The notes under the pieces: model-generated | Database searches by the model: none | Told to the model about the DNA's origin: nothing | What the model saw: the letters and a program-made list of their open reading frames with translations, nothing else | Part shown: piece by piece, positions 1 through 8,600 of the stretch | Layout of the letters: every line of letters begins with the position of its first letter | Numbering within the stretch: the stretch's first letter is position 1 | Program-made: the position numbers and the translations under genes | Origin: Bacteroidaceae bacterium | Lineage (GTDB): Bacteria; Bacteroidota; Bacteroidia; Bacteroidales; Bacteroidaceae | Direction of reading: 5' to 3' | Length of the DNA stretch: 41,995 nt | Assembly: GCA_017559845.1 (NCBI GenBank) | Contig: JAFYQQ010000079.1 | Span: 1 to 41,995 of the forward strand

Positions 1-223
1 CAGGGTTAAGGGTGTAATCCCACGCAAAGGTGAGCTTCCCGTCATTGTTGTCCGTCCACGAAGCGCGTGTGGTAGCGTTGTCACTTCCCGCACTGCCGCT
101 GAAACGCAGATGACATCCAGCGGTAGGAGTCTCGGGATTGTCTGGAACAATGTCGTCGTTGTTACAAGAAGCAAACGACAGCATCGCCAATGCACATAAT
201 ATTGTCTTATAAATATTCTTCAT
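1..223 (-). CDS. Fimbrillin-like lipoprotein, N-terminal part
   Basis: Only the first 74 codons lie in the window; the rest runs off the left edge. The reading starts at ATG 221-223 with a lipoprotein signal peptide: a charged MKN start, a hydrophobic stretch and lipobox LSFASC, so the mature protein would be lipidated at the cysteine and exported to the outer membrane. The mature start is Asp/Asn rich, followed by a TTRASW segment. A short TR-x-x-W pattern early in the mature chain is common in Bacteroidales fimbrillin-family proteins. It follows the next lipoprotein gene by 35 bp on the same strand, so the two are probably co-transcribed. The assignment to the fimbrillin group is an inference from this short segment and from context. 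Confidence 0.7.
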   Translation of the reverse strand, partial: MKNIYKTILCALAMLSFASCNNDDIVPDNPETPTAGCHLRFSGSAGSDNATTRASWTDNNDGKLTFAWDYTLNP

Positions 224-258
224 AGTGTATTACTATTATATTCCCTTAGGTTTCCTCA

Positions 259-1527
259 TTAGAATCTTTCACCAAAATCGTAGTCATTATTGGTGTCAGT
301 TCCCTGACCATCAAAACTTCCATCAATAACAGCCTGTACGGTAATCACGCAAGAGGCAGACTTGCCATTGACCGCGGTCGCGGTGATGGTGGTAGTTCCA
401 CCTGCTACGGCTGTTACCATGCCGTCGCCACTTACCGTTGCCACCTTCGGGTTGCTGCTGATCCAATCAAGATGCTGATTGGTTGCATTGGCCGGAGTGA
501 TAGTGGTGTACGAAGAGAGCTGCAACGTCTCGCCCGCCTTGATAGTAGATTGTGCGTCAGGCAAGTTGATAGATACGGACTGAACATCAATGACAAGAAC
601 AGGTGAAGCGTCGAACGTATACTTTTTACCTGCCTCGAAATTAGTAGCAGCAAGGGCTACTTTGCATTCATTATTATCTGAATCGGTAAGTACAAGTTCT
701 ATGATTGCTTGCGACAAATCCATTGGAGGAAGCATCATATAGAAGGTAGCTTCTTGACCAGCTATGCCTGATATGCCTGCGGTTCCTTCCGCATTATACA
801 AAGCCATGCCCAACTCATTGGCCTTGGCATCGTCATCGGCCACGAAAGGAATCTTCACGTAGCTCTTGCCCTCTTCGGGGGTCTTATCGTGACTGTAGGT
901 AAGGTCGAAGGTACCTGCTGTAGGGATAAGGGCTTCCTCGCCTGTACTCAATGCCAACCGGGTAAAGGTGGCAGTGGCGGGGTAAGTCACATTGAAAATG
1001 GCAAAGCAACCGATGTGGTGGAATTGGAAGCGTACCTTGCCTGTGGATGGAGCAATGGCCCAATCGGAATAGGTATAGTCGTATGCACCGGTATTGATGG
1101 CATCGCCATACTGGCTTTGTCCAAGATAAGAGACGGGGATGCGGGTTTTCTTGTCCTGCGGCGTAAAGTTTTCCTCGTTGAACGGATAATACGCATTGTA
1201 GGTCAAACCTTCTTTCAACGCCCAATAACCACCGTCATAGTCGGCATACTCCTGCCCTACTTGGTCGGCTGGGATGCAGAACGGCTCCTGATAGCCCTCT
1301 AAAGGAAAGACACCAATGACGTCGCCATCTACCCAGTGGATGATACCTTCATCTATATCGGTCACAACGGTACGAGTTGCGTTGCCGCTCTCAAACCGGT
1401 CAACGGCCATCATCACCTGCACCTTGTCGGGAACCGAATGGGGTGCCTGTTCCGTTTCCGTACACGATGCCGACAGGAGTACCGCACTGGCCAACACTCC
1501 CATCAGATGTATTTTCAAACCTTTCAT
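259..1527 (-). CDS. Fimbrillin-family lipoprotein with C-terminal BIG2 domain
   Basis: 422 residues. ATG 1525-1527 is preferred over an upstream in-frame start because it puts a lipoprotein signal (MKGLKIHLMG start, lipobox LLSASC, Cys22) at the N-terminus. Residues about 30-305 look like a fimbrillin-type shell: an early TRT motif, then IHWVDGDVIGVFP, typical of Bacteroidales fimbrillins and Mfa/FimA-like subunits. Residues about 316-400 form a bacterial Ig-like group 2 (BIG2) domain: a VSINLP start, a central W in DWISSNPKVATVS, then GMVTAVAGGTTTITATA. The chain ends in a short acidic, aromatic tail (DYDFGERF). The likely role is a surface adhesin or fimbrial accessory subunit, exported as a lipoprotein. 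The gene is second in a small operon with a 40-residue peptide upstream and another lipoprotein downstream. Its substrate is unknown. Confidence 0.85.
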   Translation of the reverse strand: MKGLKIHLMGVLASAVLLSASCTETEQAPHSVPDKVQVMMAVDRFESGNATRTVVTDIDEGIIHWVDGDVIGVFPLEGYQEPFCIPADQVGQEYADYDGGYWALKEGLTYNAYYPFNEENFTPQDKKTRIPVSYLGQSQYGDAINTGAYDYTYSDWAIAPSTGKVRFQFHHIGCFAIFNVTYPATATFTRLALSTGEEALIPTAGTFDLTYSHDKTPEEGKSYVKIPFVADDDAKANELGMALYNAEGTAGISGIAGQEATFYMMLPPMDLSQAIIELVLTDSDNNECKVALAATNFEAGKKYTFDASPVLVIDVQSVSINLPDAQSTIKAGETLQLSSYTTITPANATNQHLDWISSNPKVATVSGDGMVTAVAGGTTTITATAVNGKSASCVITVQAVIDGSFDGQGTDTNNDYDFGERF

Positions 1528-1547
1528 TTGTCTATCGTTTCGAATGT

Positions 1548-1670
1548 TTACTGCCAACGGTCGGTTCCTGCTCCGCCATCACTTACAGCAAAGCCCTGTT
1601 CTACTCTCACTTCTACGATTTGGATTGCGGGTGCAACGTAGGTTTCTGCGATTTGTTCTGTTGTCTTCAT
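1548..1670 (-). CDS. 40-residue peptide of the fimbrillin-associated type
   Basis: A short reading frame of 40 codons plus stop (ATG 1668-1670, TAA 1548-1550), 20 bp upstream of the fimbrillin-like lipoprotein. The peptide starts MKTTEQIAETYVAPAI, continues through VEVRVEQGFAVSDGG and ends GTDRWQ. It has no signal peptide and no membrane segment. From memory, small proteins with the pattern Y-x-A-P-x-I, V/I-E-V, E-Q/G-F-x-x-S are very common in Bacteroides and Prevotella, often directly ahead of fimbrillin or lipoprotein genes; their function is not known to me. That this is a real gene rests on this pattern, on the codon structure and on its position between a promoter-like box and the lipoprotein gene. 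Confidence 0.75.
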   Translation of the reverse strand: MKTTEQIAETYVAPAIQIVEVRVEQGFAVSDGGAGTDRWQ

Positions 1671-1730
1671 ACTTTCTATTGTTTATATTGTTTATTGTTG
1701 TTGATTCTTTTCATCGGGACGGAACGTAAA

Positions 1731-1773
1731 AGCCCGTGGCGGCAGGAGATTACGCTCCCACCGGCCACGGGCT
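1731..1773 (-). terminator. Strong hairpin in the fimbrillin-operon leader, terminator or attenuator
   Basis: Inverted repeat with arms AGCCCGTGGC (1731-1740) and GCCACGGGCT (1764-1773). A small inner stem, GGAG with CTCC, lies in the loop. Read on the minus strand the stem is followed by TTTT. It lies about 200 bp past the pcrA stop and about 60 bp before the 40-residue peptide gene. It could end pcrA transcription, or act as an attenuator for a transcript that starts near 1895. Confidence 0.6.
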
Positions 1774-1820
1774 ATTGCTGGGCCAGACGCTTCGCCCGGC
1801 TGTTTCGGCTTTTAATGTTA

Positions 1821-1846
1821 TGCTTGCTTGCTTGCTTGCTTGCTTG
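1821..1846. repeat. TGCT tetranucleotide tandem repeat (6.5 units)
   Basis: Six full TGCT units followed by TG, uninterrupted. It lies between a promoter-like -7 box (1902-1909, minus) and the first gene of the fimbrillin cluster, so it would be in the 5' leader of that transcript. Tetranucleotide tracts of this kind are prone to length change by strand slippage. Confidence 0.9.
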
Positions 1847-1901
1847 TATTATTTTATTTGACATGTGCAAGTTTTCGTCCATCTTTTTACTCGTTATGCT
1901 G

Positions 1902-1909
1902 CAAATGTA
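1902..1909 (-). promoter_or_regulatory. -7 box of the fimbrillin cluster
   Basis: Minus strand TACATTTG followed by C fits the Bacteroidota -7 consensus TAnnTTTG. No clear TTTG -33 box lies 19-21 bases upstream. If used, the leader would be about 220 nt long and would include the TGCT repeat and the 1731-1773 hairpin. Confidence 0.5.
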
Positions 1910-1969
1910 CAACAATTTACGGAGAAAGCTCTTAGGGTGAGCCTGTTTTTTTGGCCGTCAAGGGAAAAA

Positions 1970-4270
1970 TCAGCCAATGACGGTAAACTTGGCAAAACGG
2001 AGGAGCAGCTGTTTTTCTCCGGCATTGTCAAAGCTGACACGCGCCTTGGCATCGAGTCCGCTACCTTCCACCTGCAACACTGTACCTTGTCCGAAACGTT
2101 CGTGTGCAATGCGTGTTCCGGGCTGCAGGTCGCCGGCAAAGGAAGATGCCGGACTTTGCAGACGTGTGGTGTGGACTGTTCTGAGCGGACGTAGGATGCG
2201 CGGTGCGGGCTGTGGCCTTACGGGTTCCGGTCTTTCTATACGCTGCGTCTGTGAGAAAGGATTGCGCACACCTATGCTTGAGGCTGGCGTGTTTGTAGCC
2301 GGCTTGCCTGTGCCCAGTGCGCCACTTTGCTGTACAAAGCGTGGATCAATCTCTCGCAGAAAACGGCTGGGCGCACAAAACTCGGTCTTGCCATAGCGGA
2401 AACGGCTGCGGGCATGGGTGAGCACAAGGAAATGGCGGGCACGGGTCATTGCCACATAGAACAGGCGGCGCTCCTCTTCCATCTGGCGCGGATTGTCCAC
2501 AGAGAGCTGGCTGGGGAAAAGGTTTTCCTCCATGCCGGACACCATGACAGCATCGAACTCCAGCCCCTTGGCGGAATGTACGGTCATGAGGGTAACCTTG
2601 TCCGGATTGTCCTTCTCGTCCTCGTCCATATCGGACAGCAGGCTTACCTTCTGCAGATAATGCGTCAGCAACATGCCCTGTTCCTGCTCCTGGCTGTCCT
2701 GCACAAAAGCGCTGATGCCGTCGAGCAGTTCCTGTACGTTCTCCTGGCGCGTGATGTCCTCCGGGCTCTGACCGGCAAATACCTCGCGGCGGATGCCGCT
2801 TTCGTTCACAATGCGCATGCCAAGTGTGTAGGCATCACATTGCTCGGCATCGGCACCAAATCCTTCTATCATGTCTGCAAAGGCGTTGAGCTTTGCTTGC
2901 GTGCCACGGTTCACACCCAGATTCTCTGGATGGCGGACAACTTGCCAGGGGGTGAGCGCACGTTCTTGCGCATAGGCGAAAACTTTATCCAGCGTGGTCT
3001 GCCCGATTCCTCGTGCCGGGTAATTGATGACACGCTTGAGGGAAATCTCATCGTTCGGATTCACCGCAAGACGGAAATAGGCGATGATGTCCTTGATCTC
3101 CTTGCGTTGGTAGAACGACAGTCCGCCATAGATGCGGTATGGAATACCCTCGCGACGGAGCGCTTCTTCAAGGCTTCGGCTTTGGGCGTTGGTGCGGTAG
3201 AGGATGGCCATGCGAGAATAGTCAATCTCTTCATGGCGGGCAAAATGGCGTATGCGTTGTGTCAGCAGGTTGGCCTCGTCGGCCTCACTATAGGTCTGCT
3301 GTATCTGAATGGGCGATCCCACATCGTTCCGGCTGTAGACATCTTTATGAATCTGGTTGCAGTTGTGATGGATGAGGCTGTTGGCAGCATTCACAATGGT
3401 CTGGGTGCTGCGGTAGTTCTGCTCCAGTTTGAATAGGCGCGAACCCTCATACTGCTGCTGGAAGTGAAGGATATTGTCAATGTTTGCCCCGCGGAAGCTG
3501 TAGATACTCTGCGCGTCATCGCCCACCACGCACACCTGTCGGTGATTGCGTGCAAGGAGCCACACAATCTGGTGTTGGGCATAGTTGGTGTCCTGATACT
3601 CGTCCACCAACACATAGCGGAAGCGCGAGGCATAGCGTTCCGCAACATCGGGATTGTCATTGAGGAGCTGCCAGGTATAGAGCAGGATGTCATCGAAATC
3701 CATTGCATTCGCCATGCGGCAACGGGCATAATAGCGGGCATAGATATCGTGAATCATTGGCATACGGGCGGCATTGTCGGCCTGTCGCAACTGGGCGCTT
3801 GCGCTGTATTGCGACGGCAGCACCAGTGCGTTCTTGGCCCGGCTGATCTGGCTGCAAACATGGGAGGGCTTGTACACCTTTTCGTCCAGTCCCATTTCCT
3901 TAATAAGTGCGGTTACAAGCGTCTTGCTGTCCGCTGCATCATATATAGTGAAATCGGAATGGAAACCAATGCGGTCGGCCTCGTATCGGAGTATGCGGCA
4001 GAAGATGCTGTGGAAGGTACCCATCCACAGTTGTGACGCGGCCTGCTGTCCCACTTGTGTGGAAATGCGCGTCTGCATCTCACGCGCAGCCTTGTTGGTG
4101 AAAGTGAGTGCCAAAATCTGCCAGGGCTGGTAACCTTGGGTCAGAAGATAGGCTATCTTGTAGGTCAGCACTCGCGTCTTTCCACTACCCGCACCGGCAA
4201 TCACCAGCATGGGGGAATCTGTACACAAGACGGCCTGGCGCTGACTTTCGTTCAATTCGTCAAGATTCAT
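1970..4270 (-). CDS. pcrA: UvrD/PcrA-type ATP-dependent DNA helicase
   Basis: 766 residues, the usual size for superfamily 1A PcrA/UvrD helicases, which unwind DNA 3' to 5' in nucleotide excision and mismatch repair and clear recombination or replication intermediates. Visible motifs are Q motif LNESQRQAV (6-14), Walker A GAGSGKT (26-32), TFTNKAA (56-62), Walker B DEYQDTN (223-229), motif III GDDAQSIYSFRG (250-261), motif V TVHSAKGLEF (563-572) and motif VI FYVAMTRAR (604-612). The C-terminal 60 residues start with PGTRIAHERFGQGTV, the PcrA-type Tudor-like tail that contacts RNA polymerase in Bacillus PcrA. ATG 4268-4270 lies 3 bp after the stop of the upstream membrane-protein gene, and no promoter is visible there, so the gene probably shares a transcript with the sensor-kinase genes. 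All catalytic motifs are intact. Confidence 0.95.
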   Translation of the reverse strand: MNLDELNESQRQAVLCTDSPMLVIAGAGSGKTRVLTYKIAYLLTQGYQPWQILALTFTNKAAREMQTRISTQVGQQAASQLWMGTFHSIFCRILRYEADRIGFHSDFTIYDAADSKTLVTALIKEMGLDEKVYKPSHVCSQISRAKNALVLPSQYSASAQLRQADNAARMPMIHDIYARYYARCRMANAMDFDDILLYTWQLLNDNPDVAERYASRFRYVLVDEYQDTNYAQHQIVWLLARNHRQVCVVGDDAQSIYSFRGANIDNILHFQQQYEGSRLFKLEQNYRSTQTIVNAANSLIHHNCNQIHKDVYSRNDVGSPIQIQQTYSEADEANLLTQRIRHFARHEEIDYSRMAILYRTNAQSRSLEEALRREGIPYRIYGGLSFYQRKEIKDIIAYFRLAVNPNDEISLKRVINYPARGIGQTTLDKVFAYAQERALTPWQVVRHPENLGVNRGTQAKLNAFADMIEGFGADAEQCDAYTLGMRIVNESGIRREVFAGQSPEDITRQENVQELLDGISAFVQDSQEQEQGMLLTHYLQKVSLLSDMDEDEKDNPDKVTLMTVHSAKGLEFDAVMVSGMEENLFPSQLSVDNPRQMEEERRLFYVAMTRARHFLVLTHARSRFRYGKTEFCAPSRFLREIDPRFVQQSGALGTGKPATNTPASSIGVRNPFSQTQRIERPEPVRPQPAPRILRPLRTVHTTRLQSPASSFAGDLQPGTRIAHERFGQGTVLQVEGSGLDAKARVSFDNAGEKQLLLRFAKFTVIG

Positions 4271-4273
4271 ACA

Positions 4274-4864
4274 TTATATATTATCGAAGATGTACATGAG
4301 GCAGGCGTAGTCGAAGCTGATGATAAAGAACAGCAACAGCCAAGCTGCAAACTTTCCGATGCCGCGGACAAGTACACTGACAAGCGCATCAAGACTGCGC
4401 ACTGCACCCACGACAAATCCGTAGATTACACCCAACTGAACCACAGAAACAAAGAACGCGGGAATAAAACCATGGCTGAAGGGACTGTTGTCCAACGTGC
4501 CGTTGATACTGAGCAAAGGGCTGTCGGGATGAAATGCCGCAAGGGAGGCCATTACAGCCATCAAGGACGCGACAAGCAAGGTGACACGTATGGCACGGCG
4601 GCGGACAACGGATATGGTGGGATGGCTAAGCACGCACTGCCACACACCAAAAGCCGTACAAGCCAGTACGCAAAAGAAGATGTTCTCGTTGAAACTGTGC
4701 GAAATGGAGTGTACAAAAATCCACCGGAGTCCTTCTGCGGAGAACAATGATCCGACGGGTACGCCAAAGGACCACACGAGCCAGGAAATGGGCGGCAGCA
4801 CAAAGGCTACAGCCAAACCGGCACAAATAAGTCGGGACAGGATGGTGGATCCGTTATTCCTCAT
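4274..4864 (-). CDS. Shortened AbgT-family-like membrane protein
   Basis: 196 residues from ATG 4862-4864; a longer start would only add sequence overlapping the regulator gene. Five hydrophobic segments are visible: about 12-33, 62-80, 92-111, 133-155 and 168-192. Two parts recall the AbgT (p-aminobenzoyl-glutamate transporter) family: SAEGLRWIFVHSI near residue 42, and the stretch from PAFFVSVVQLGVIYGFVVG (135-153) through the GIGKFAAWLLLFFIISFDY region, like the AbgT segment with a YG-hxxG turn and a following membrane helix. Full AbgT proteins have about 500 residues and 9-11 helices, so over half is missing here while the frame is open and intact. It overlaps the response-regulator gene by 11 bp and ends 3 bp before pcrA. 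A transport role is doubtful; a partner or membrane-anchor role for the adjacent two-component system is possible but unproven. Confidence 0.65.
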   Translation of the reverse strand: MRNNGSTILSRLICAGLAVAFVLPPISWLVWSFGVPVGSLFSAEGLRWIFVHSISHSFNENIFFCVLACTAFGVWQCVLSHPTISVVRRRAIRVTLLVASLMAVMASLAAFHPDSPLLSINGTLDNSPFSHGFIPAFFVSVVQLGVIYGFVVGAVRSLDALVSVLVRGIGKFAAWLLLFFIISFDYACLMYIFDNI

Positions 4865-5576
4865 CCGGTTCAAGATTGTTGAGGTCAAGGATGTGCAATT
4901 GGAAAGCCTTGGTGACAAGTCGGGTAGCATTTACGCCGGTGCGCTCGCGGTCACTAAAAAGGCGGCTAATGAGGTCGGCCTGACGCTTCTCCAGGCTCTT
5001 GGTTCCAAAGGGCATATTTCTGAGGTTGGCAATCATATCCTTAGTATATCCGAGAGCCAGATGGCGTAGGAACCGCTCATCGTACTCGTCAATCTCATAG
5101 TCAATAAGCGCATCGCTCTGGTCGGACTCTCCGTTGATGACAGCCTTGAAACGTGCCATCACCCGTTCCAGGAAAGGCTCGTTGAAAACCATGCGTCTGC
5201 CATTCATGACAAGCTGCACATCATCGCGTTGCAGAAGGTTACCGGTCTTCAGAATGATACCGTCTGCCCCTGCATTCAACACCTCAACCCAAAGTTTCTC
5301 ATTGAGAATTTCGCCTGTAAAGATGAGAATGCGCAAGGCGGAATATCTGGCACGAAGCTGACGGCAGATATCCACTCCGATGGTGGTACTTCCGCCCAGA
5401 CCCAAATCAAGCAACACCAGATCGGGAACCTGTACACGCATGAGTTTCCAGAACTCACTTTCGTTCTGGGCTGTACCGATAATCTCTGCTTCGGGTATAT
5501 CAGAACGGAAAATCTGTTCCGTACCTTTGAGTTCCAACTTGACGTCTTCAACGATGATTACTTTAAATGGATTCAT
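4854..5576 (-). CDS. Response regulator with LuxR-like output domain
   Basis: 240 residues starting at MNPFKVIIVED (ATG 5574-5576). The receiver domain (1-125) has all key positions: acidic pair Glu10-Asp11, phosphoacceptor Asp57 in DLVLLDLGLGG, Thr87 in IFTGE, and Lys110 in GIILKTG. After a linker, residues about 165-210 hold a weak helix-turn-helix of LuxR/NarL type: FLRHLALGYTKDMIANL, then GTKSLEKRQADLISRLF, where classical members read ALGxSNKEIAxxL and TVKxHxxxIxxKL. A C-terminal extension of about 30 residues follows. It starts 25 bp after the large sensor kinase gene, its likely partner, and overlaps the downstream membrane-protein gene. The probable role is a phosphorylation-controlled transcription factor; its targets are not visible. 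Confidence 0.88.
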   Translation of the reverse strand: MNPFKVIIVEDVKLELKGTEQIFRSDIPEAEIIGTAQNESEFWKLMRVQVPDLVLLDLGLGGSTTIGVDICRQLRARYSALRILIFTGEILNEKLWVEVLNAGADGIILKTGNLLQRDDVQLVMNGRRMVFNEPFLERVMARFKAVINGESDQSDALIDYEIDEYDERFLRHLALGYTKDMIANLRNMPFGTKSLEKRQADLISRLFSDRERTGVNATRLVTKAFQLHILDLNNLEPDEE

Positions 5577-5601
5577 AGTATATATTATATATTGTATATG
5601 A

Positions 5602-8600
5602 TTATTGTTGTTTTGCCAGTAAAAGTGTAAACTGTATACAATAGCCGTCTGCCGTGGCTTCCGCAATCAAGCGCAATCCTGAATGGCTGGTGTATGTATC
5701 GTGTTCTCGGATAATCTGTTTGGCGATGAGGAAGGGTATATGATGGGAAATGGGCTGGAAGAGATTTTCCAATTCCTGTTCCGAACGATATATCTGTGGA
5801 TATTCAAAACGCACATAAACAAAGGGCACAGACCGAGTGGCGGACAGCAAAGGCGCAACGGGTTCTGCATCCTTGAGGGTCTGCAAAAGCATGGACAAAA
5901 GCATTCTGTCACCAATCACACGGATATCCGGCAGGCGGGCATCCAGTTCGGATAAGACAATCTGCTCGCGATAGAAATTGTTCTGCTCAGTCTGGCGTTC
6001 TGCCTGCTGGTAAAGCAAGACATAGATATTTCGATAAAAATAAACCAGTTCGGTCAGTTCGTTCAGGCATTTTCGGTTTTCCTCCGCACCTTCCGTCTGA
6101 CGCATATACTCAACAAGCTGCTGTGTGCGTGCCGGATAGTACATGGTTTCATGCTTGATGGTGCTGAGACAGTTGTCCAACACCTGGTTCATGACATAAA
6201 GGCGGTCTTCCTCATAACGAAGTTTTCTGCTGGATGACGTAAGCGCATCCATACGGTCAATCATCTGGTCAGCATTGGTAAAACCATCTTTCATGACACG
6301 AGTGCAGTCTGCATTAAGTTCCTGCATATTGTCTGGCACATTGGGTATCCACTCAGGCATCTCGTCAAGCAAGGGGTTCCAATCCTGCTTCTGTCGCTCG
6401 GAAGCATATCTGTTCATGAGTGTTCCGGCTACTTTTATCCGTTCTGACAGCCATTCATAAAACACATGGGCGTATGAATCTCGGCGCATCAAGCCGCGCA
6501 ATAAGAGCAGATAGAACAGCACAAGCGCAAGCACGGAGGTCAACACAAGGAAAGCATAGACAAAGACATTGTTGTTCTTCATCTGTTCCATCTGCTCACA
6601 ATATGCCGGAAGGCTTTCATCTGCGGTATAAATATTATGCAGACGGACACATTCCTTATTGCACAAATAATAGTTGTCCCACTGTTTCAGCGAAAGCGAG
6701 GAAACGGCCATTTCGTTGAGGATATATATCACGGAAGGAGTGTCAACCGGATGTGGCATCTCGTTCAAGAACGATTCACCGTATGTATAGGCATCCTGAT
6801 AATTGCCGGAAACATTGGCGCGCCAAAGGGAATCACAGACGGTTTTGTAAACATTTTCGGAACGGGCAAAAGCGGAACTGCAAACAAGCATAAGCATGGT
6901 GACCACACCGGGTAGACGGAACCAGAAACGGCTGCCCTGCCCTATCTTGCTCTCAACCCCAAACTCGCAGACATCGAATTTCTTGGATGTTTTCTTATAT
7001 TTGCCTATGATACCCTTACAATTCATGATTCCGAAACCGAAACCTTTGTTCTCCTTAAGCTCGCCCAACTGAGAAGGGTCATAGATTTTACTTTGGTTTA
7101 GAACTTCCACATCATGTTCAGAAAGCCCCACACCAGAATCTGTGACGGAAACCTCTATGTAATCACCAGAAGAAACGGCACTGATGCCGACATTACCTCC
7201 TGCCGGAGTAAATTTGCGGGCATTATCACAAAGGGTATTGATCATGAAGAGTGTGAGAGCCATGTCTGCCTTCACCTTATATTCTGTGGCTTCCACCGTA
7301 AGTGTTATGCCTTTCTTGGTAAACAGCATACGGCTACCAGAAATAATGTCAAAAAGTTGCTGAAGAGGGAATGTGGTAATGTGCAACTTGAGCTGCCCTT
7401 GCCGCATCTGTATCCAATCGGTCAGCACATCATTCAAATGCATGATTTCGCCTGACAACTCACTGATATAACGTAATCTGCCCTCGTCCGTAGCACCATC
7501 CTTCTGCATCCTGTTTACTTCGGCAATGATGCGGTCAAGATATGGTATGATGGCATAGACAAGCGAAACCTTAGCCCTGCGTTCCACATTGCCGTGACGA
7601 TATTCACGGATATGCTTCTGATGCAAAAGGATTGTCTCTTCAAGTTCCTGTTCAATTTCTGTAAGTTCTGTCTCTGTCTGTTTAGCGCTTTGAGAATAGC
7701 TGTTCCAAATATCCGACTTGTCTATATTAAAAATAGAATCATTAAGATGGCGCGACTGATGCTGCATTCTTCTGATAAGCAGCCAAAGAAGAACGACACT
7801 GAGGAATATCAATCCTATTAGAACGACTAGACTTACACGGGTGTGGCGCAATTCTTCCTCAAGCTGCTGTTTACGTTCCTCAAGCTCATAGTCCTGGGTA
7901 TATTGTTCAAGGAAGTCAAGATAAGCATTGCGTTGGCGGTCGGCATTTTGCTTGTCACCAAGCGCACTGTAAGTTAGGCTGAGGTATTCTCGCATGCTGA
8001 AAGTCCAGAATGGAACCTGCCACTTGCTTCGTTGCTTTTGGCTTTCTACAAGGTCAAGAGCATGTGTAAACTGCTGCAAGGCAAAGTTGTACATTCCATG
8101 TCGGAAATAGATTTCGCCCACTGTACGATAAGCGCAAGCCAACTGGAAAAGGTCCTTGTAATCACGGAAGAGATGCAGAGCACGGTCTGCCATCACCAAA
8201 GACAATCTGGCATATTCCTCTATATCGGGCAACTGATGCCAAACCTTATGCTGGTTCTGAAGAAATGCGATGGAATTAGCACGATTTTTGACAATGTATG
8301 CATAACGTTCAGAATCGTCAAGCAATGTAGCCATTGATTGCAACGCATTGGCAAGAAAATAGACAAGGCCACTTGTATAAGCACTTGTATATACTGCAAA
8401 CAAATGGTCAAACTCTTGAAGAATAACATCATTCTGCGGACCATCAATCAGACCACCACTACCCAACATGTATCTGTAGTAAAGCCATTGCGCGGTATCT
8501 GTTGGAAGAGATGCGTCAAGAAAAGTTTGGTTGATTTCCGTTATGGCTTTTTCTGCCTGACCATAATAGAAATAATAGGTACTGGAAACGATGTGTAACT

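Noticed and set aside
1377..1940. 187-codon plus-strand frame across the fimbrillin start and leader
   Set aside because: It contains the TGCT repeat as translated Leu/Ala/Cys residues and overlaps two better-supported genes on the minus strand.
2327..3436. Long plus-strand open frame opposite pcrA
   Set aside because: It mirrors the helicase codons, has no recognisable family, and pcrA has all motifs on the other strand.
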